Positions 1 to 12,359 of a stretch of 64,000 nucleotides of DNA are shown here, piece after piece (within the stretch, counting starts at the first letter, position 1; every line of letters begins with the position of its first letter). A program made the translations under genes and the position numbers. The notes under the pieces were generated by a model, which did no database searches, was not told the origin of the DNA, and saw nothing but the letters and a program-made list of their open reading frames with translations. The stretch is taken from assembly GCA_013180625.2 (NCBI GenBank), contig SNVD02008830.1, positions 248,001 through 312,000 of the forward strand, given 5' to 3'. The stretch is from Boswellia sacra. Taxonomy: Eukaryota > Streptophyta > Magnoliopsida > Sapindales > Burseraceae.

Positions 1-3000
1 TGGTCATTTTTTGAGCAAGGATTTTCGACGATTCATAAAGTGGCCTGAGAACTTCAGGAACGCTCCAAGCCTAACACAAGCAAGAATGCAAAAATTACAA
101 AGAATTTTAATAAATCAAAATACATTTATGGGAGAAAAAATATAATATCATGAAATCTTATACTCACATCTAAATCAACATGATCGACAATGTGAATTAT
201 GGAGCCACCACCCTCACAAGGACGGATTAGAAAGCCACTTGGTAGCACTTCAGCTCTAACAAAACTTGTTGCAGGAGGTCCTGTAGGGCCACCAGTGGAA
301 GATGTCAATGACCTTTCACATACCTGCAAATATTATTTGAGAGTCAAACACTAAAACTTATGACGTTCCAAGTATTTGAAAACAGATGAGAAAAAAAGAA
401 ATTGAAAATATGTAACTTGTAATGGCATGAAGCCTAGAAATCATCGAGGCGATCATGTTAGATATCACATGCTAACACAAGAAGTTTCGCGACTACTATA
501 AAAAACAAAGCTAACGAATCCTGCAGAAGCTTGTTAAATTTACAAATAAAGCTTCAACCATACAGTTACACAAACTATTTCAGGGAATCGACTTTTTTAC
601 AATTATGCTCAAACCTCGAGTGAAAGCTGACTCACAGTATCCAAATATAAATGGATAATATTGCAATTTAACGGAGCACAAGAGCAACATCGTATTGATC
701 TGATGCTTTCTGTGTTCTTGATAAACTTGATCTTCATAAACAAGATAAAAAGAAGCAAACAACAAATGACTTACTGCAAGACTGCCATCTTCCAAACTTA
801 TAGTATATCTCAGCGTCCAGAAGTCTCGTGCTGCTGCCAGCGTTGTAGGTGCATAAGTCTGCAATGCAAACAAAAATAAATACAAAGATATATATCATAG
901 TTGAAACTGCAACTAAGGTTTCAATATTATTACAGCAAACCTGCATGTATATGAGCTCTATTGTCCCTCCATTACCGGTAGGAATTACACTCAATACTTC
1001 CAGGCATCGGCAATCACGAAACCAAGATGGACGATCTTTGAGAATTTCTGCGACCTGAAAGAAAAATCCATCACAGAATGTGAACCAAAAAAAAAGAATG
1101 AACGAATGAAAGAAAGAAAGAAATTCAATCTTGTCTTTTTGAAAAGCCAAAAAGGAAATGAGGGAGGACAAGACCTTCGTGGGATCTAGACTCACGAGAC
1201 CGCAAGCTCGTGCTGCTACTCCACTACAATTGCGGGAAACAGCAACGATTCCTATTGAATCCGGACCAGGCTATAAAGACAAACCAGAAAAGTTACTAAA
1301 TGTAAAATAAAAACAAGAAAAGTGCACAAACTAATACATGCAACAATTCTATGCACAGGTACCAAGATTTGATTAAGGTTTTAAGAGGCTCTACCTTCAT
1401 CCCAATCATCTGGACCCAGTCGACAGCAGTTCCAGTAGCCTTGGAAAGGAACTCTGCCAGGGTCTCCTCTGCTATTGCGAGAAGACTGACAAGTAAATAA
1501 TGAATGCTCACAAGTTAGTGAAACCACATTTGAAATTCAAATATCTTGGTTTAATTAGGATAATGAGGCATTGGTTACTCACCCAGCTGGGTTGTTAGCA
1601 TCCCTTTGGGGATGCTGAGGTGTTGGGTTTTGCTGTTGTTGGTGCTGACCACTCATGACCACAGACTCACAGCTATTGTCTGTGGTCGTTGCAGATGCCT
1701 GTTTTTAATCCACAAAATGAGACCATATTTTTAGAATTCAAATATCAACTTCTTAAGCACTTAAGTGCAGTATCTCATGGAATTATATGCTACTTAGTGA
1801 AACACAGTTCATATTACAATGAAAAAACTCGGGGTAGCATAAAAACTGCTCCTGGAAAGAAACCAAATTTGGAACGTAATATACGCAAAGGTGATGGTAA
1901 AATGAATTAGAAATGAAACCGGAAATGCAGAAAGTAGCATTAAGTTAAAATGAAAAAGACCATTTTATTGAAACCTTAATGGATAAGATAAGGAAATGAC
2001 TACAAATATAAAATATTTAATAACATTTTTGAACATAATGAATTACTTATAAATGTGGAAAACAACAAAGTTATTGCAATTTCCCGCAAGGAAAAGAATA
2101 GGCATGAAATGTTTTAAAGCAGAAGTGCGAGCTGGCAAAAGTGAAGGTGCTTACACTATGCAGTTGTTGTCGCATGTATCCATTCTCATAGACCAAATGT
2201 GACACCTGCTTCTGCAGTCGGTCATTCTCTTCCATCAACAGCTTGTTCATGGCACTCAGCTTTCTATTCACAGTCTGAAGTCGGGAAGCTTCCTTTCTCT
2301 GCTTTTCACGGCATCTAGAATAAATAAAAGAAAGTTAAATGAGTCCAAAGAACAGCTTGAATGGCATACCGATCTTCTCATCAGAAGAAAATACAGAAAA
2401 ACAATAACAAGTATCAATTAACTAATGCCAAAGTTTTGGGTAAAACAAATAGTTGAAACATCGAATGAGGATCATCTTCCTTTGCTTTAGTGCAGTAATA
2501 TACTAGGCCAAAAAGACAGTGAAGACAGAATAAGTACATCAACTTCAAATAAAACAACAATATGGTGCATGAATTAAAATAAGATTTAAACCATTTAACC
2601 ATAGAAAGTTCAGTTTGCTTTTCATTTACATCTAATGGTAAGAATATCAAAGCAAGTCGAAAAGTACCACAGGGAAAACCAAACGAACTTTTTTAAGAAA
2701 GGGTTGCCGCCAGAAAACAGAAGGACCACTTCCAAAAGCTAAGAAAAAGAGATGGAGCCAAATTAACCGATGAAACATTGAAATTGAAAATATAATAATA
2801 ATAATACAACTTATATAAATAAATAAAAACCTTCTAAACATAAAAAATATTTCAAATAGCCCATAGCTTCCCACGATCATCAATATTTGGCAGAAGTACT
2901 CACACTAGGTAAGATTTACATATGGAGTGACAACAAAATTATAAAATATTGGTGCCTTATTGACAGAATATTTAAGGAGAAGCTATCTTTGTAAATGAGG

Positions 3001-4685
3001 TTCCCACTTAAGAGTCCAGCTAAAGAATGATTATCAAAACAACTTAACAGGAAGAAGATTTTTTTTTTTTTAAATCAAGGATTCATTTCCTAATTCCTTG
3101 TTTGCAGGCTCAGAAATAAGAAAATGAACAGGATTAATGGAAAAGAATAAGCGCAACTCTCATTGTCCCTTCCTTCAGTTTCACAACTACCCCATATTTA
3201 AAGAAATCTCATCAACTGACCAACTGTGATTTGCTTATGATACACCCATTACAAAAAGCAAGCAAATGGAAGTTGCAGGTCAATCATCTTCTGCAAAAAG
3301 TTTAACTTTAAAATCCAGAAGCAACAAAGAAAAAAAGCTAGTAAGGTAAAGCAAAACATTAAATGGGAAAAAGCCAATTAACTAACTGTCCTTATCTTCA
3401 TTTAATATCAACAATTACTTAAAATAGTAAAAAGTTTGAGCAATGAGGACTTCATTCAAGGTATGAAAAGGAACCTAATTAATGGACTAAATATTCCTTC
3501 CAGTGCTACAAAATTTAAGTAAATGGGAAGACCATACACAAAAACAATATACAAGAAAATAAGCTTAAAAAATATGATAAAAAAGAAGTGGAGTAAATCT
3601 TCCAATCTGTCATGCAACAACTAATTAACTCATCAAACGAAACGTAAACGCTTGAAATAGAAATAAAAATAAAAATAACCCTCAAAAAAGACGTTAAAAC
3701 TTAAACGAACATATTTCAGCTCTTTCTAAACCCACATTAAGCCACATGCCCTTTATGACAGAAGGTTTTCAGGCATCAAAACTCAGAATAAAGTTAAAAA
3801 AAAAAAAAACGCATGAAGTGAGCAATGAAACTTGAAAGAAATGAAAAGAAAGCACTTCCACTACTGTTTCATAAAACATTAAGCAAAACCCATTTTAGAT
3901 CACCCTAAGTAAATCGAACACCATTCATCATTTTCCAAAATTACGAAGTTTAACTATTAAAAAACTTTTAAAATATTTCGATATAAAAAATTTAAAAAAA
4001 AACGTCAACTTTTTTTTCCATAGAATCTATGAACACAATCATTCAAAAACTACACTTAAATGAAGGAAGACGAAAAGAAATATGAAACTTTTGACAGACC
4101 CATGCTTCATACCTCATTTCGTTCTGGCATAAATCTTAGAACAAAACCAGGAAAAACATTAACAAAAAGAAAAAGATGTTGATGGAAAGCCACTAAGTAA
4201 ACTCATATTGAAAAGAAAAAAAATGACCCAAAAAGTTCAACAGAACTTAAGCCATAAAGCGCTCCAATTTCATTTAAAAAAAAAAAAGGTTGCCATAAAA
4301 CCACATTCAGTGACAAATGAAGCAAAACTGATAAACAAGAAAAGAAGAAGAGAAGAGAAGAGAAGAGAGTTGAGGAGAAAATCCCAACAAAAAAAGTTTG
4401 CGTTTTCTACAAAAAGAACAATAGCAGCAGAGACAAGTCTCTTCACCTGCGATTCTGAAACCAGACTTTGATCTGCTTGGGCTCGATGTTAGAGAGAATA
4501 GGACACTCCCTAATGAGTTGTTGCCTTCTCAACGAGCTAGGCTTTGGGCATTCCGAGTAAACCCTCTCCAAAGCCTCAACTTGCTCTGGTGTATACCTTA
4601 CATACTTACTTGAATCCATTTGCTTGTTTGCTAACTCCTTCTTGTTGTTGTTGTTGTTGTTGATGTTGTGAATAGAAAGTGCCAT
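1..4685 (-). CDS. Class III HD-ZIP transcription factor, PHABULOSA/ATHB-14-like (5' part; cut by window edge)
   Basis: Nuclear homeodomain-leucine zipper factor of the family that sets adaxial organ polarity, meristem and vascular patterning. Inferred coding exons, in order: 4685-4447, 2314-2155, 1698-1583, 1485-1395, 1270-1175, 1054-941, 858-775, 323-168, 70-1; all join in frame with GT-AG introns. The start at 4685 gives a leader with an Asn run (from a GTT microsatellite). The homeodomain follows (about residues 26-84, VYSECPKPSS and IEPKQIKVWFQNRR), then the zipper (VNRKLSAMNKLLMEENDRLQ) and the START domain (FLSKATGTAVDWVQM, GGGSIIHIVDHVDLD). The rest of START, the HD-START-associated region and the MEKHLA domain lie beyond base 1. 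GLVSLDPTKVAEILKDRP and TYAPTTLAAARDFWTLRY point to the PHB/PHV/REV side rather than ATHB-8/15; PHB-type is my best guess. Regulation is by miR166 (separate entry). The first intron is long (about 2.1 kb). Confidence 0.93.
1261..1405 (-). promoter_or_regulatory. miR166/165 target site, split by an intron
   Basis: In the spliced message the end of exon 4 (TTGGGATGAAG, 1405-1395) joins the start of exon 5 (CCTGGTCCGG, 1270-1261). Together they recreate the family's START-domain miR166 complementary site. The site exists only after the intron at 1271-1394 is removed. The encoded residues are IGMKPGPD. Confidence 0.92.
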
Positions 4686-5050
4686 ACACCGAACAGAAAA
4701 CTCAAAAAGAAAAAAAAGAACCTTTTTTTAATCACAACAAAGAACCCAAAAAAGAGAAAACAAAACAAAACAAACCCAGGAGTTTGGTTTTGTTTTGTCA
4801 GTGTTGGTTTGGTATGGGTTCTTGATCTTCCTCGGTAGTGTTGTTGATAGTAATTGTGATGTTTGTGTTCAAAGGCAGGCTCTCTCCTCCAAGAGAGCCT
4901 ACTCTCTCCTTCATCAGATATGATAATTAGTTTTAGTTTTGTTTTGTTCGAATGGAGGATTAGTTTTCTCTTCTTTGTCTCTCTCTCAAACTCAAAACCT
5001 CTCTCTCAGTTTCGGTCTTGAGTCTCCCTCACCTAAGAAAAGAAAAGAAA
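4686..5050 (-). promoter_or_regulatory. Presumed 5' leader of the HD-ZIP III gene
   Basis: On the minus strand the 350 bases before the start codon are rich in GA/CT runs and unspliced-looking. They hold a possible uORF (4914-4798) and a hairpin with a 9-bp perfect stem (AGGCTCTCT at 4877-4885 pairing with AGAGAGCCT at 4892-4900). I see no clear TATA box upstream, so the transcription start is not placed. Confidence 0.45.
4798..4914 (-). other. Possible upstream ORF (38 codons) in the HD-ZIP III leader
   Basis: An ATG at 4914 opens a 38-codon frame (starting MKERVGSLGGE) that ends at TGA 4800-4798, 112 bases before the main start. It is wholly contained in the presumed leader. If transcribed it would be met before the main ATG and could lower translation. 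No homology is claimed for the peptide. Confidence 0.35.
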
Positions 5051-8000
5051 AGAAAAGAAAATTAAGCTGAAGAATGAAAGAGCTCAAACAAGGACGCTCT
5101 GGTCTTTATCTATCTCAGACAGACGCCAATCTCGAGATTCTTTTACCTCCTTTGGGAGAGAACCTAAACAAACCAAACCAATCCAAACCAACCCACAGAA
5201 AATTTCAGACTCTCACAGGAAATGAAAGAGAGAGTGTGAGAGAAACAGACTCTCAAGAGCAAACCACAGTATTGTTTCATCTACAACACACAAAATAAAA
5301 GAGCCGCTTCTGGCTTCACTTACTATTAGTAAACTCTTTTTTTTCTTTTTAATTCACTTTTATTTCTCAAAAAAATAATTTTACTAGAGATATTTTTATT
5401 TATATCTTATAATTATGATTATAGCAGAAAAGTTTAATTATCAACTTTTGTGTGTTAATGAAGGCAACGAGAAGCAAGAACAGCCAAAGAAGAGAATAAA
5501 TGTGGGCTGAATTTACTCTGTCAAGACAGAGACCTTTTTTATTTTTAATTTTAATTTTTTTATTTTTCAGGATTGTGGACATATATTTAGGGAAGGCCAA
5601 ATTTTTGAAATAAAATTAATTAATTTTTTAAAGTAATGTGCATGAGCTCTCTCTTCTTTCTCTGTCCAGTTGCATTCTATTGCATTTGCATGCCTGATGT
5701 GGGAAGGCGTGATGATGGGATGATGGGTATACATGGCCTGATGTGCATGCATGTATGTTGACGTAATGATGCATGTGGGGCATAGTCATGCATGCGACGC
5801 GTGAAGAGAGAGAAAGTGGACTAACTTTGTTTTTGCTTTCTTGTCGAGTGTAGAACAGTAGTGCTCCTACAACTTGTGTGGGGTCATGGGTGACTTGACC
5901 CGGATCCGAATAAGACCCTGTTTGCCCGTCTGCAACAGTGGGCTTTGATTCCAATCTAATCAATTAGGCCTACAGGCTTCAACTTAAGAGGGGTAAATTG
6001 GATAATAATTTATAAAAGTCTGGTGATGGTCTGGTTTAATACAAACCTAATAATGGTTTTTATTTCTCTAAATATCATTAACAAGAAATGAATTTTGTTT
6101 TACAAAATTTGGCGGGTTATTCATTTTGCTAAATGTGGTAGTGAACTGCCTTCATTTTTTTATTTTTTGTACATGTTTTATGAAATTTAGTTTATTGTTG
6201 AATGACAAATAATTCAAATAATCATGTGACATATTCATCAAACAATTATGTGGATCTTCTGATAAATTTTTGTAATTAAGTAGTATTTCTTTTGCTCTAG
6301 TAAAGTGAAGGGCTCGAAAGTCCAATGAATAAAATAGCTTATAACTAGTTATATGGGATATGAAATAATGAAGGAAATTCAATTTTATTTTATTTTTATT
6401 ATTGTTTAATCATCATCATTTACTACTTATATTAAACAATGTGTACCTATCTAACTTAAGATAAAACCTAATAAAACTTTGAATTAGCTACACAAACTAT
6501 AAGTATATTTCCTAAATTTGGTTCAGTTTCAAACCCCCCAAAAAAAATATATTTCTTTTGACATTACAGAAATTTCGTAATTGGTAGATATCTGAAAGTG
6601 TTACGCAATAAAGCATTGCAAATATTTTGTGACTCAAAACGTGTTTATTATTTTAACAGAAATGTAAAAAAATGGAAAGGAAATGTCTTCAAGAGTGCCC
6701 AAAAACAGAGATTTAATTACAGTGTTTTGTTGCTTAATTTTTAATAAATTTGTAATGTGATTCATGATTCATCGATCATACCATGCAATTTGTTGCAAAG
6801 TTAATCATTTTAAGATTAGATCAGTCACAAGTAAAATCAATTATATTTGTACTATAAAAGTAGCTAATAGAGCCTAATACATACAACAAACGTCATTACA
6901 AGTCCAAGAAAATATGATTAGAATTATAATCATTACCTTAAATTTCTCCGAAATGTAAACAAATATCATTAAGTTTATTTCGAATTTTTGAAAATTATTA
7001 GAGACACATTCACTAAAGTCTCATAAATGAAATTTGTGCAAAAGTGACAGCTATCTCAAATTAATAAATTAAATTAATCGTGTTAATTTTCTTAATTTTA
7101 ACTAAAACCTTATGAAATGTTAATGAAATTATCCCAAAATGAAGGAAGAATAAATTAATGGGCCAAGATGGGAAATTTGAGAAGGTAAAAAAAAAAAAAA
7201 GTTAAATTCAAGAAATGAAAGTGCTGTAAATTATAGAAAAATTGTTTAGATGGATAATGGGGTTTGCTGACTTTAATTGATTAATGATAAACAATTAATT
7301 ATATATTGTGAAGTGATGGCTATAGCTAGATTAGTGGGGAGGTTAAGATGAATCTACTTTAATGCAATGTATTGATATTCATCATCAACTATTACTATTC
7401 TCTATCCATGACCTAAGATCCGAGCTTTGATGCCAACATGATGCATGCTATCATTAAACAGTTCAATTAATTATCAGGGGATTTAGAATTTTACAAGATG
7501 ATATAGCTAGGCGTAATAATTTCTGCAGTTATATAGAAAAATATTCTATTGTTTCTGTAAAAAGAAATTTAAATCTGAAGGTACCCCATATATGCTGTAC
7601 TATTGTTTTGATCAAATATAAATTTGTGTCAAGTTCCAAAGTTTGAATATAACCAAAATTTAATCATGAAATGTTTCTAAGTTGTTCGGTTTGTAATATA
7701 GTATTGAGGTCTAATATTTTCACATCAATAAATAAAAACTAAAAACATTTGAAGATTTCACCTCAAACAAAGAATAAAAAAAAAATTGTATATTTCTTAA
7801 TTAAGGGTCCCTTCTCTCTCTCTCTATCTCTCTCTATATATATATATATATAAAGGGCTATTGTAACTTAAATTTTTTTCTTAAGAATTTTTAACCACCA
7901 ATTAATTTCAAAGAATTGCTATATATTGTGTTTCATTTACTTCCTATGCACGGACACAACTCAGTTCAAGATTGAAATATTGTCAGTTATTTCCCTCTTA

Positions 8001-9243
8001 CTAAAACTATCCATTGATATTTCTATGGTTCATAATTATATACTTTTTAAAATAATTACATAATGCTAATTAATTATTTTTCCATAGATCTTTATGTTAT
8101 CCAAATGATTAACTAGTCAAAAACAGATTGACTTATAAGATTAAAGAAAGAAAAATCATATATATCATAATCCAACAAATTTTGTGATTAACTACTATTG
8201 CAATTTATATGTACACATGGTATCTCAATACATTATTTCCTATATATTAAGAGTTACATATATGTATTCAAATATTAATTTGAAAAGGGACTTAGATTTT
8301 TATGTTCAAATTTAATTAAATTTTAAGGAATAAGATACAAACTCGAATTGATAGATACCCCCAAGAAGAGCGATTGAACAAAATAGTGGATATATATAAC
8401 AACCCTTTTTTTTTTTTTTGGTCGAAATGAATAGCCTATCTCGGATGCTTAGAACGCAAGAATCGGTCAAATTTATTTAAAACTTAAAGAGTATCCTCTA
8501 ATAATACTGATCGTAAATCTCATGTATAGTGTCATCATGAAATCAACTTAGCCGTGCCTTTTCTTTTCTGCATGCCAAGTGGCTTATAACTTATTTACTC
8601 TCCAAATACTACAACCTTCCAGTTTATTTATTCAAAGTTGCCTTTTCTTTAGTCGGATAGATTAGAGAAAGTTTTAGTTTTGTGTGTGTGTGTCTATATA
8701 TATATTAAACATTTCATTAAAGAAGTTTATATACATAAAAGATGATCAATATCTCTGTAATCTAAGATTTTGATGTAAGAACTAAGAATATACAAAACGC
8801 AAAATGATCACATAATTAATTCAAAGTTGCATGTATAGAATTGTCGAAGACACTGTAATTAACATACATGCATGAATATATATATATAAGTGCATTATGA
8901 TAAGCAAGCATATAGAATGTAAAGGAGGTAATTAATTAATATTTAAACTAGGGTTACACAAAATTTCAAACCCCGTGAAAACGTAGGATCTAACCCTAAT
9001 ATTAACTTTTTGTGGTTGAGGTCGACCACCACCCACCAAACCAAAAACAATTAATTTTGTATAAGTAATAAATTGAGAGATGTGTGTGACGTAGGGTTTC
9101 CTAGCCTATCTTCTTCATCTTGCAAATTGGCATGAATATATATAAACATGTATGTTAAGCCAGAAGATCGAATCCAAGAGAGAATTAAAGGATAGATGTA
9201 TAGTAAATTGATTATTTAAGTTTGAAAGAGTTATATATAGCTA

Positions 9244-9285
9244 GGGTTAGCGTTGTTTCAATGGTATAGGTCTCGCTTTGGATGC
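9244..9285 (+). pseudogene. tRNA-Pro(UGG)-like 5' fragment
   Basis: The stretch contains an A-box-like CAATGGTATAGG followed by TCTCGCTTTGGATGC. This closely resembles the D-arm and anticodon arm of plant tRNA-Pro with a TGG anticodon. The T-arm (GTTCGATTC) and the 3' acceptor half are absent downstream, so it would be a dead fragment. It could be chance, given the short match. Confidence 0.3.
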
Positions 9286-12200
9286 TTTCAAGATTAATTT
9301 AAAAATCACTTTAGAGCAAATGTCAACCTTGTGGAAATCTAAAAGTCAATTGCTTTTCCCACTCATATTGGATGGATATACATGCAAATGCAAATGCAAT
9401 GTTATGTTGTTATCGGTATCTCTCTCAACGCATATAATTAATGGCTTATGATGAAGTTCTAAGGAGGAGCCAATGGTTACGCAGACTCAGTTGGTGTCTT
9501 CTTGTCTCCCTTGGGTACATGTTTAAATGATCATGGACCTCCTTTTGTTTAACCTTTTACCTTTCCTTTTGGCACACAAAATAAGGGTTTTGTGACACTG
9601 AAACCCCACCAATGGTCCACCCAGTCATGTGTTCCCATATCTCATTGCGTGATTTTGCAAAATTTGCAAAGGTGGTGGGAGTCACTTTCCAGCCCCATCT
9701 AAGGGACCCATATGCATGAACATGAAGCTCTCTCTCTTTCTCAGCTCTTGGGTGGCGGTGGTGGTGGTGGTGGTGGAGGGGGAGGTGGAGAAAGAAAGAG
9801 AGAGAGATTGAGGCTGCATGCATCCATTCGCTAGCTAGCTGACCCCAGTTATTGTCATGCACCAAAAGAGAGTTTTTTTAAGACTCCACAAAACAAATAC
9901 AATATAATGACCCCACCATGCACGTTTTCTCACTCTAGAATTGTGTGCCTTTGCTTTGCTTTGCTTCCATTTTACACATCTCTCTCTCTCTCTGTGGTTA
10001 TGATAAGAGGTGTAAAGGTAGCAATGGACATAGAATATGGATAGAGAGATAGCAAGAATCCCAGCAAGATAGGCTATGCTAGCTAGCTCATGTGAGAGAG
10101 GCAAATTAATGATCTTGATAGCTTTGCTATCAATTATGACACAAATATCATATAATACTTGCTATGATTAGGAGTGATAGCAAAGTATTTGAATTTAATT
10201 TGTCAAGACCTTACAAAAAAGCTTATGTATATATATGGATGGAAACCCTAGCTATTGTCACTTCTGCAATTTAATAAAACACATTAATGCCATTATTATT
10301 ATTAATCAGTTATGTCGACATGATAGGACTATATATATATACACACACACACACACATTCTCATTTTCTTTTTCTCATGTGCAATATGGACAGAGATAAC
10401 AGACAATCAAAACTTTTCGTTTATCCAAAAAGGAATTTTTTAATAAAGTTTCCAGCATATATATGAATTATGATGATGATGGATCGATACAAGCAAAATG
10501 CACATGTTCATGTTTTCAGTACTCTATCATGACTCTGTTTTTAATTGATTAATATAATTACCCTTATTTTCTTTCTGCTTTGTCTCTTTTTTGTTCTTAA
10601 CTGTATTAAGCTAGCTTTTTCTCCATTGATCGTAGGGTTTCTATAGTGCAGAAATCTGCAACCAATACTTTGTCTTTTAGCTGCCCATTATTTAGAAGAT
10701 GATCAAAAGCCAATTTGTTGAGAAAAAAAGATTCTCAAACCATATAAAATCCTATCCATAAAAATATTATTTGCCGCATACTTTGTCTTTTAGCTGGTCA
10801 TATTACAAGATCATCGAATCAAAGACAAGTCAAAAAAAAAATTCTGAAAGGGTCCGACGTCCCATATTTTTCTTGTTTTCCAATTGAAATATCGGTTTTT
10901 TTTTATGTGGAAAGTTCAGCGGAGTGTTGAAATTTGGATTCTTAAGTACAATTTGTGTTATATAGTGCTTATTTATATCAATGGCTACTTGATCCATGCA
11001 TATCTCTTGATCACATGAAGGGCTACTTGATTAAAAATAAAAAACTAAAAAACAAAACATGATCATATTAGGATTATGTCCGCTAATTAAATTATCAGCA
11101 GCAAAAAAAAAAAAGTGTAGGTTAAGCATAGGAATAATAATAATGAATTAATGAGTCCTGATTAATGAAAAGTCTTACTAATGAAATAATTAAAGCTAAC
11201 TTATTCTTCAATTATACGCTTGCAAGTGGCAAACACAAGTTACACAACCATTCCTTATTTGCTTATTCCTGACAACCAATAAAATTTGTCTCCGAAATGA
11301 AAGCTTTAAGAAAACTTTCCTTCAGATCCATGCATTGCCCAAAAGTGGGCAATACATGTTACTGCTCAAATTGCCTTCACAACTCACACAAATGCATTTT
11401 GATGAACTTTTTACTTAATTTGGTCAAAATTCTAAGTGCATTGCACTATAGTTCGCTCATTTTTGGCATTGCTATACCTTCTTATTAGGTCAATGTTTCC
11501 TCTGTGTTATAAATACATCATGTTGCCACAATTCTCATCACAAACAAACACAGTTGTGTGATACTTTAATTTTCTTCTCAAGCTTATATATTGTGTATGA
11601 TTCGAAAGGGTCCCAGTTTCCAGTTCAAGTGATTGCTTGGCGGGTTTGGAGGATCTCTCAATCGGTCATTCACCAAAATATACTATCAAAATATTTAAAT
11701 TTTTTTATTCTATTTTAATGTTAAAATATATAAATAAGACCATAATTAAAACGTTTCTTTTACTGGAAATAGTATTATACTCAACAAGCTTGCTCTACAT
11801 ATACTTTTTCAAAGGGGGTGGCTGCTAAAGAATGATTTATATATGTTTTCAGTATAAAAAGAATAACTAGGCAAGAATCTATGTGTATGTTTATATTCAT
11901 TGATTGATTGGTTCAATCTTTTACAAAATAAATTGAGTTCTAGTTGAATTGTTGCTCCTTGAATCTCATAATAATATGTATGTATGTTATGTATAGATAA
12001 ATATATGCAGTGTGAAAGCGTCATCAGTCAAACAAAGACAGAAACCCACTAATGAAAATTTATCTGAGATGGGATAATGGTTTGAATTGAATTTCGAATT
12101 TTAAATAGTAATGTTGGGTCAATTGCGTCAAAAGTTATTTTCATCATTGGAGGAGAGAAAATATAAGAAGAAAAGCTATAGGTAGCTAGCAAAGAAACAA

Positions 12201-12307
12201 ATGTAGCAAATTGTTCAAAGTTCAAATATGCCTTCTTAGTCCAATCTCCAACCACCTAATATAATTCCCAGGTGATACATGCAGTGCAGTTGCTAACAGA
12301 GACAAAA

Positions 12308-12359
12308 CTGAAGCAACACCTGAAAGTGCAAATCTGAAGCAACACCTGAAAGTGCAAAA
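12308..12359. repeat. 26-bp tandem duplication
   Basis: CTGAAGCAACACCTGAAAGT plus a short tail occurs twice in direct succession (starts 12308 and 12334), nearly identical. It lies in non-coding DNA. Confidence 0.85.

Noticed and set aside
4208..4471. 87-codon Lys-rich + frame
   Set aside because: It lies in the first intron of the HD-ZIP III gene and ends over its first exon; composition is poly-A driven.
5567..5963. His- and Met-rich minus-strand frames upstream of the HD-ZIP III gene
   Set aside because: They come from ATG/CATGCA-type repeats; no domain and no conserved start.
9557..10104. Two overlapping minus-strand frames of about 100 codons
   Set aside because: They owe their length to His/Arg-coding GGTGGT and GAGAGA runs; no domain is recognised.
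10108..10190. Palindrome GATAGCTTTGCTATC as a microRNA hairpin
   Set aside because: The stem is only six base pairs and no known mature microRNA sequence lies in it or nearby.
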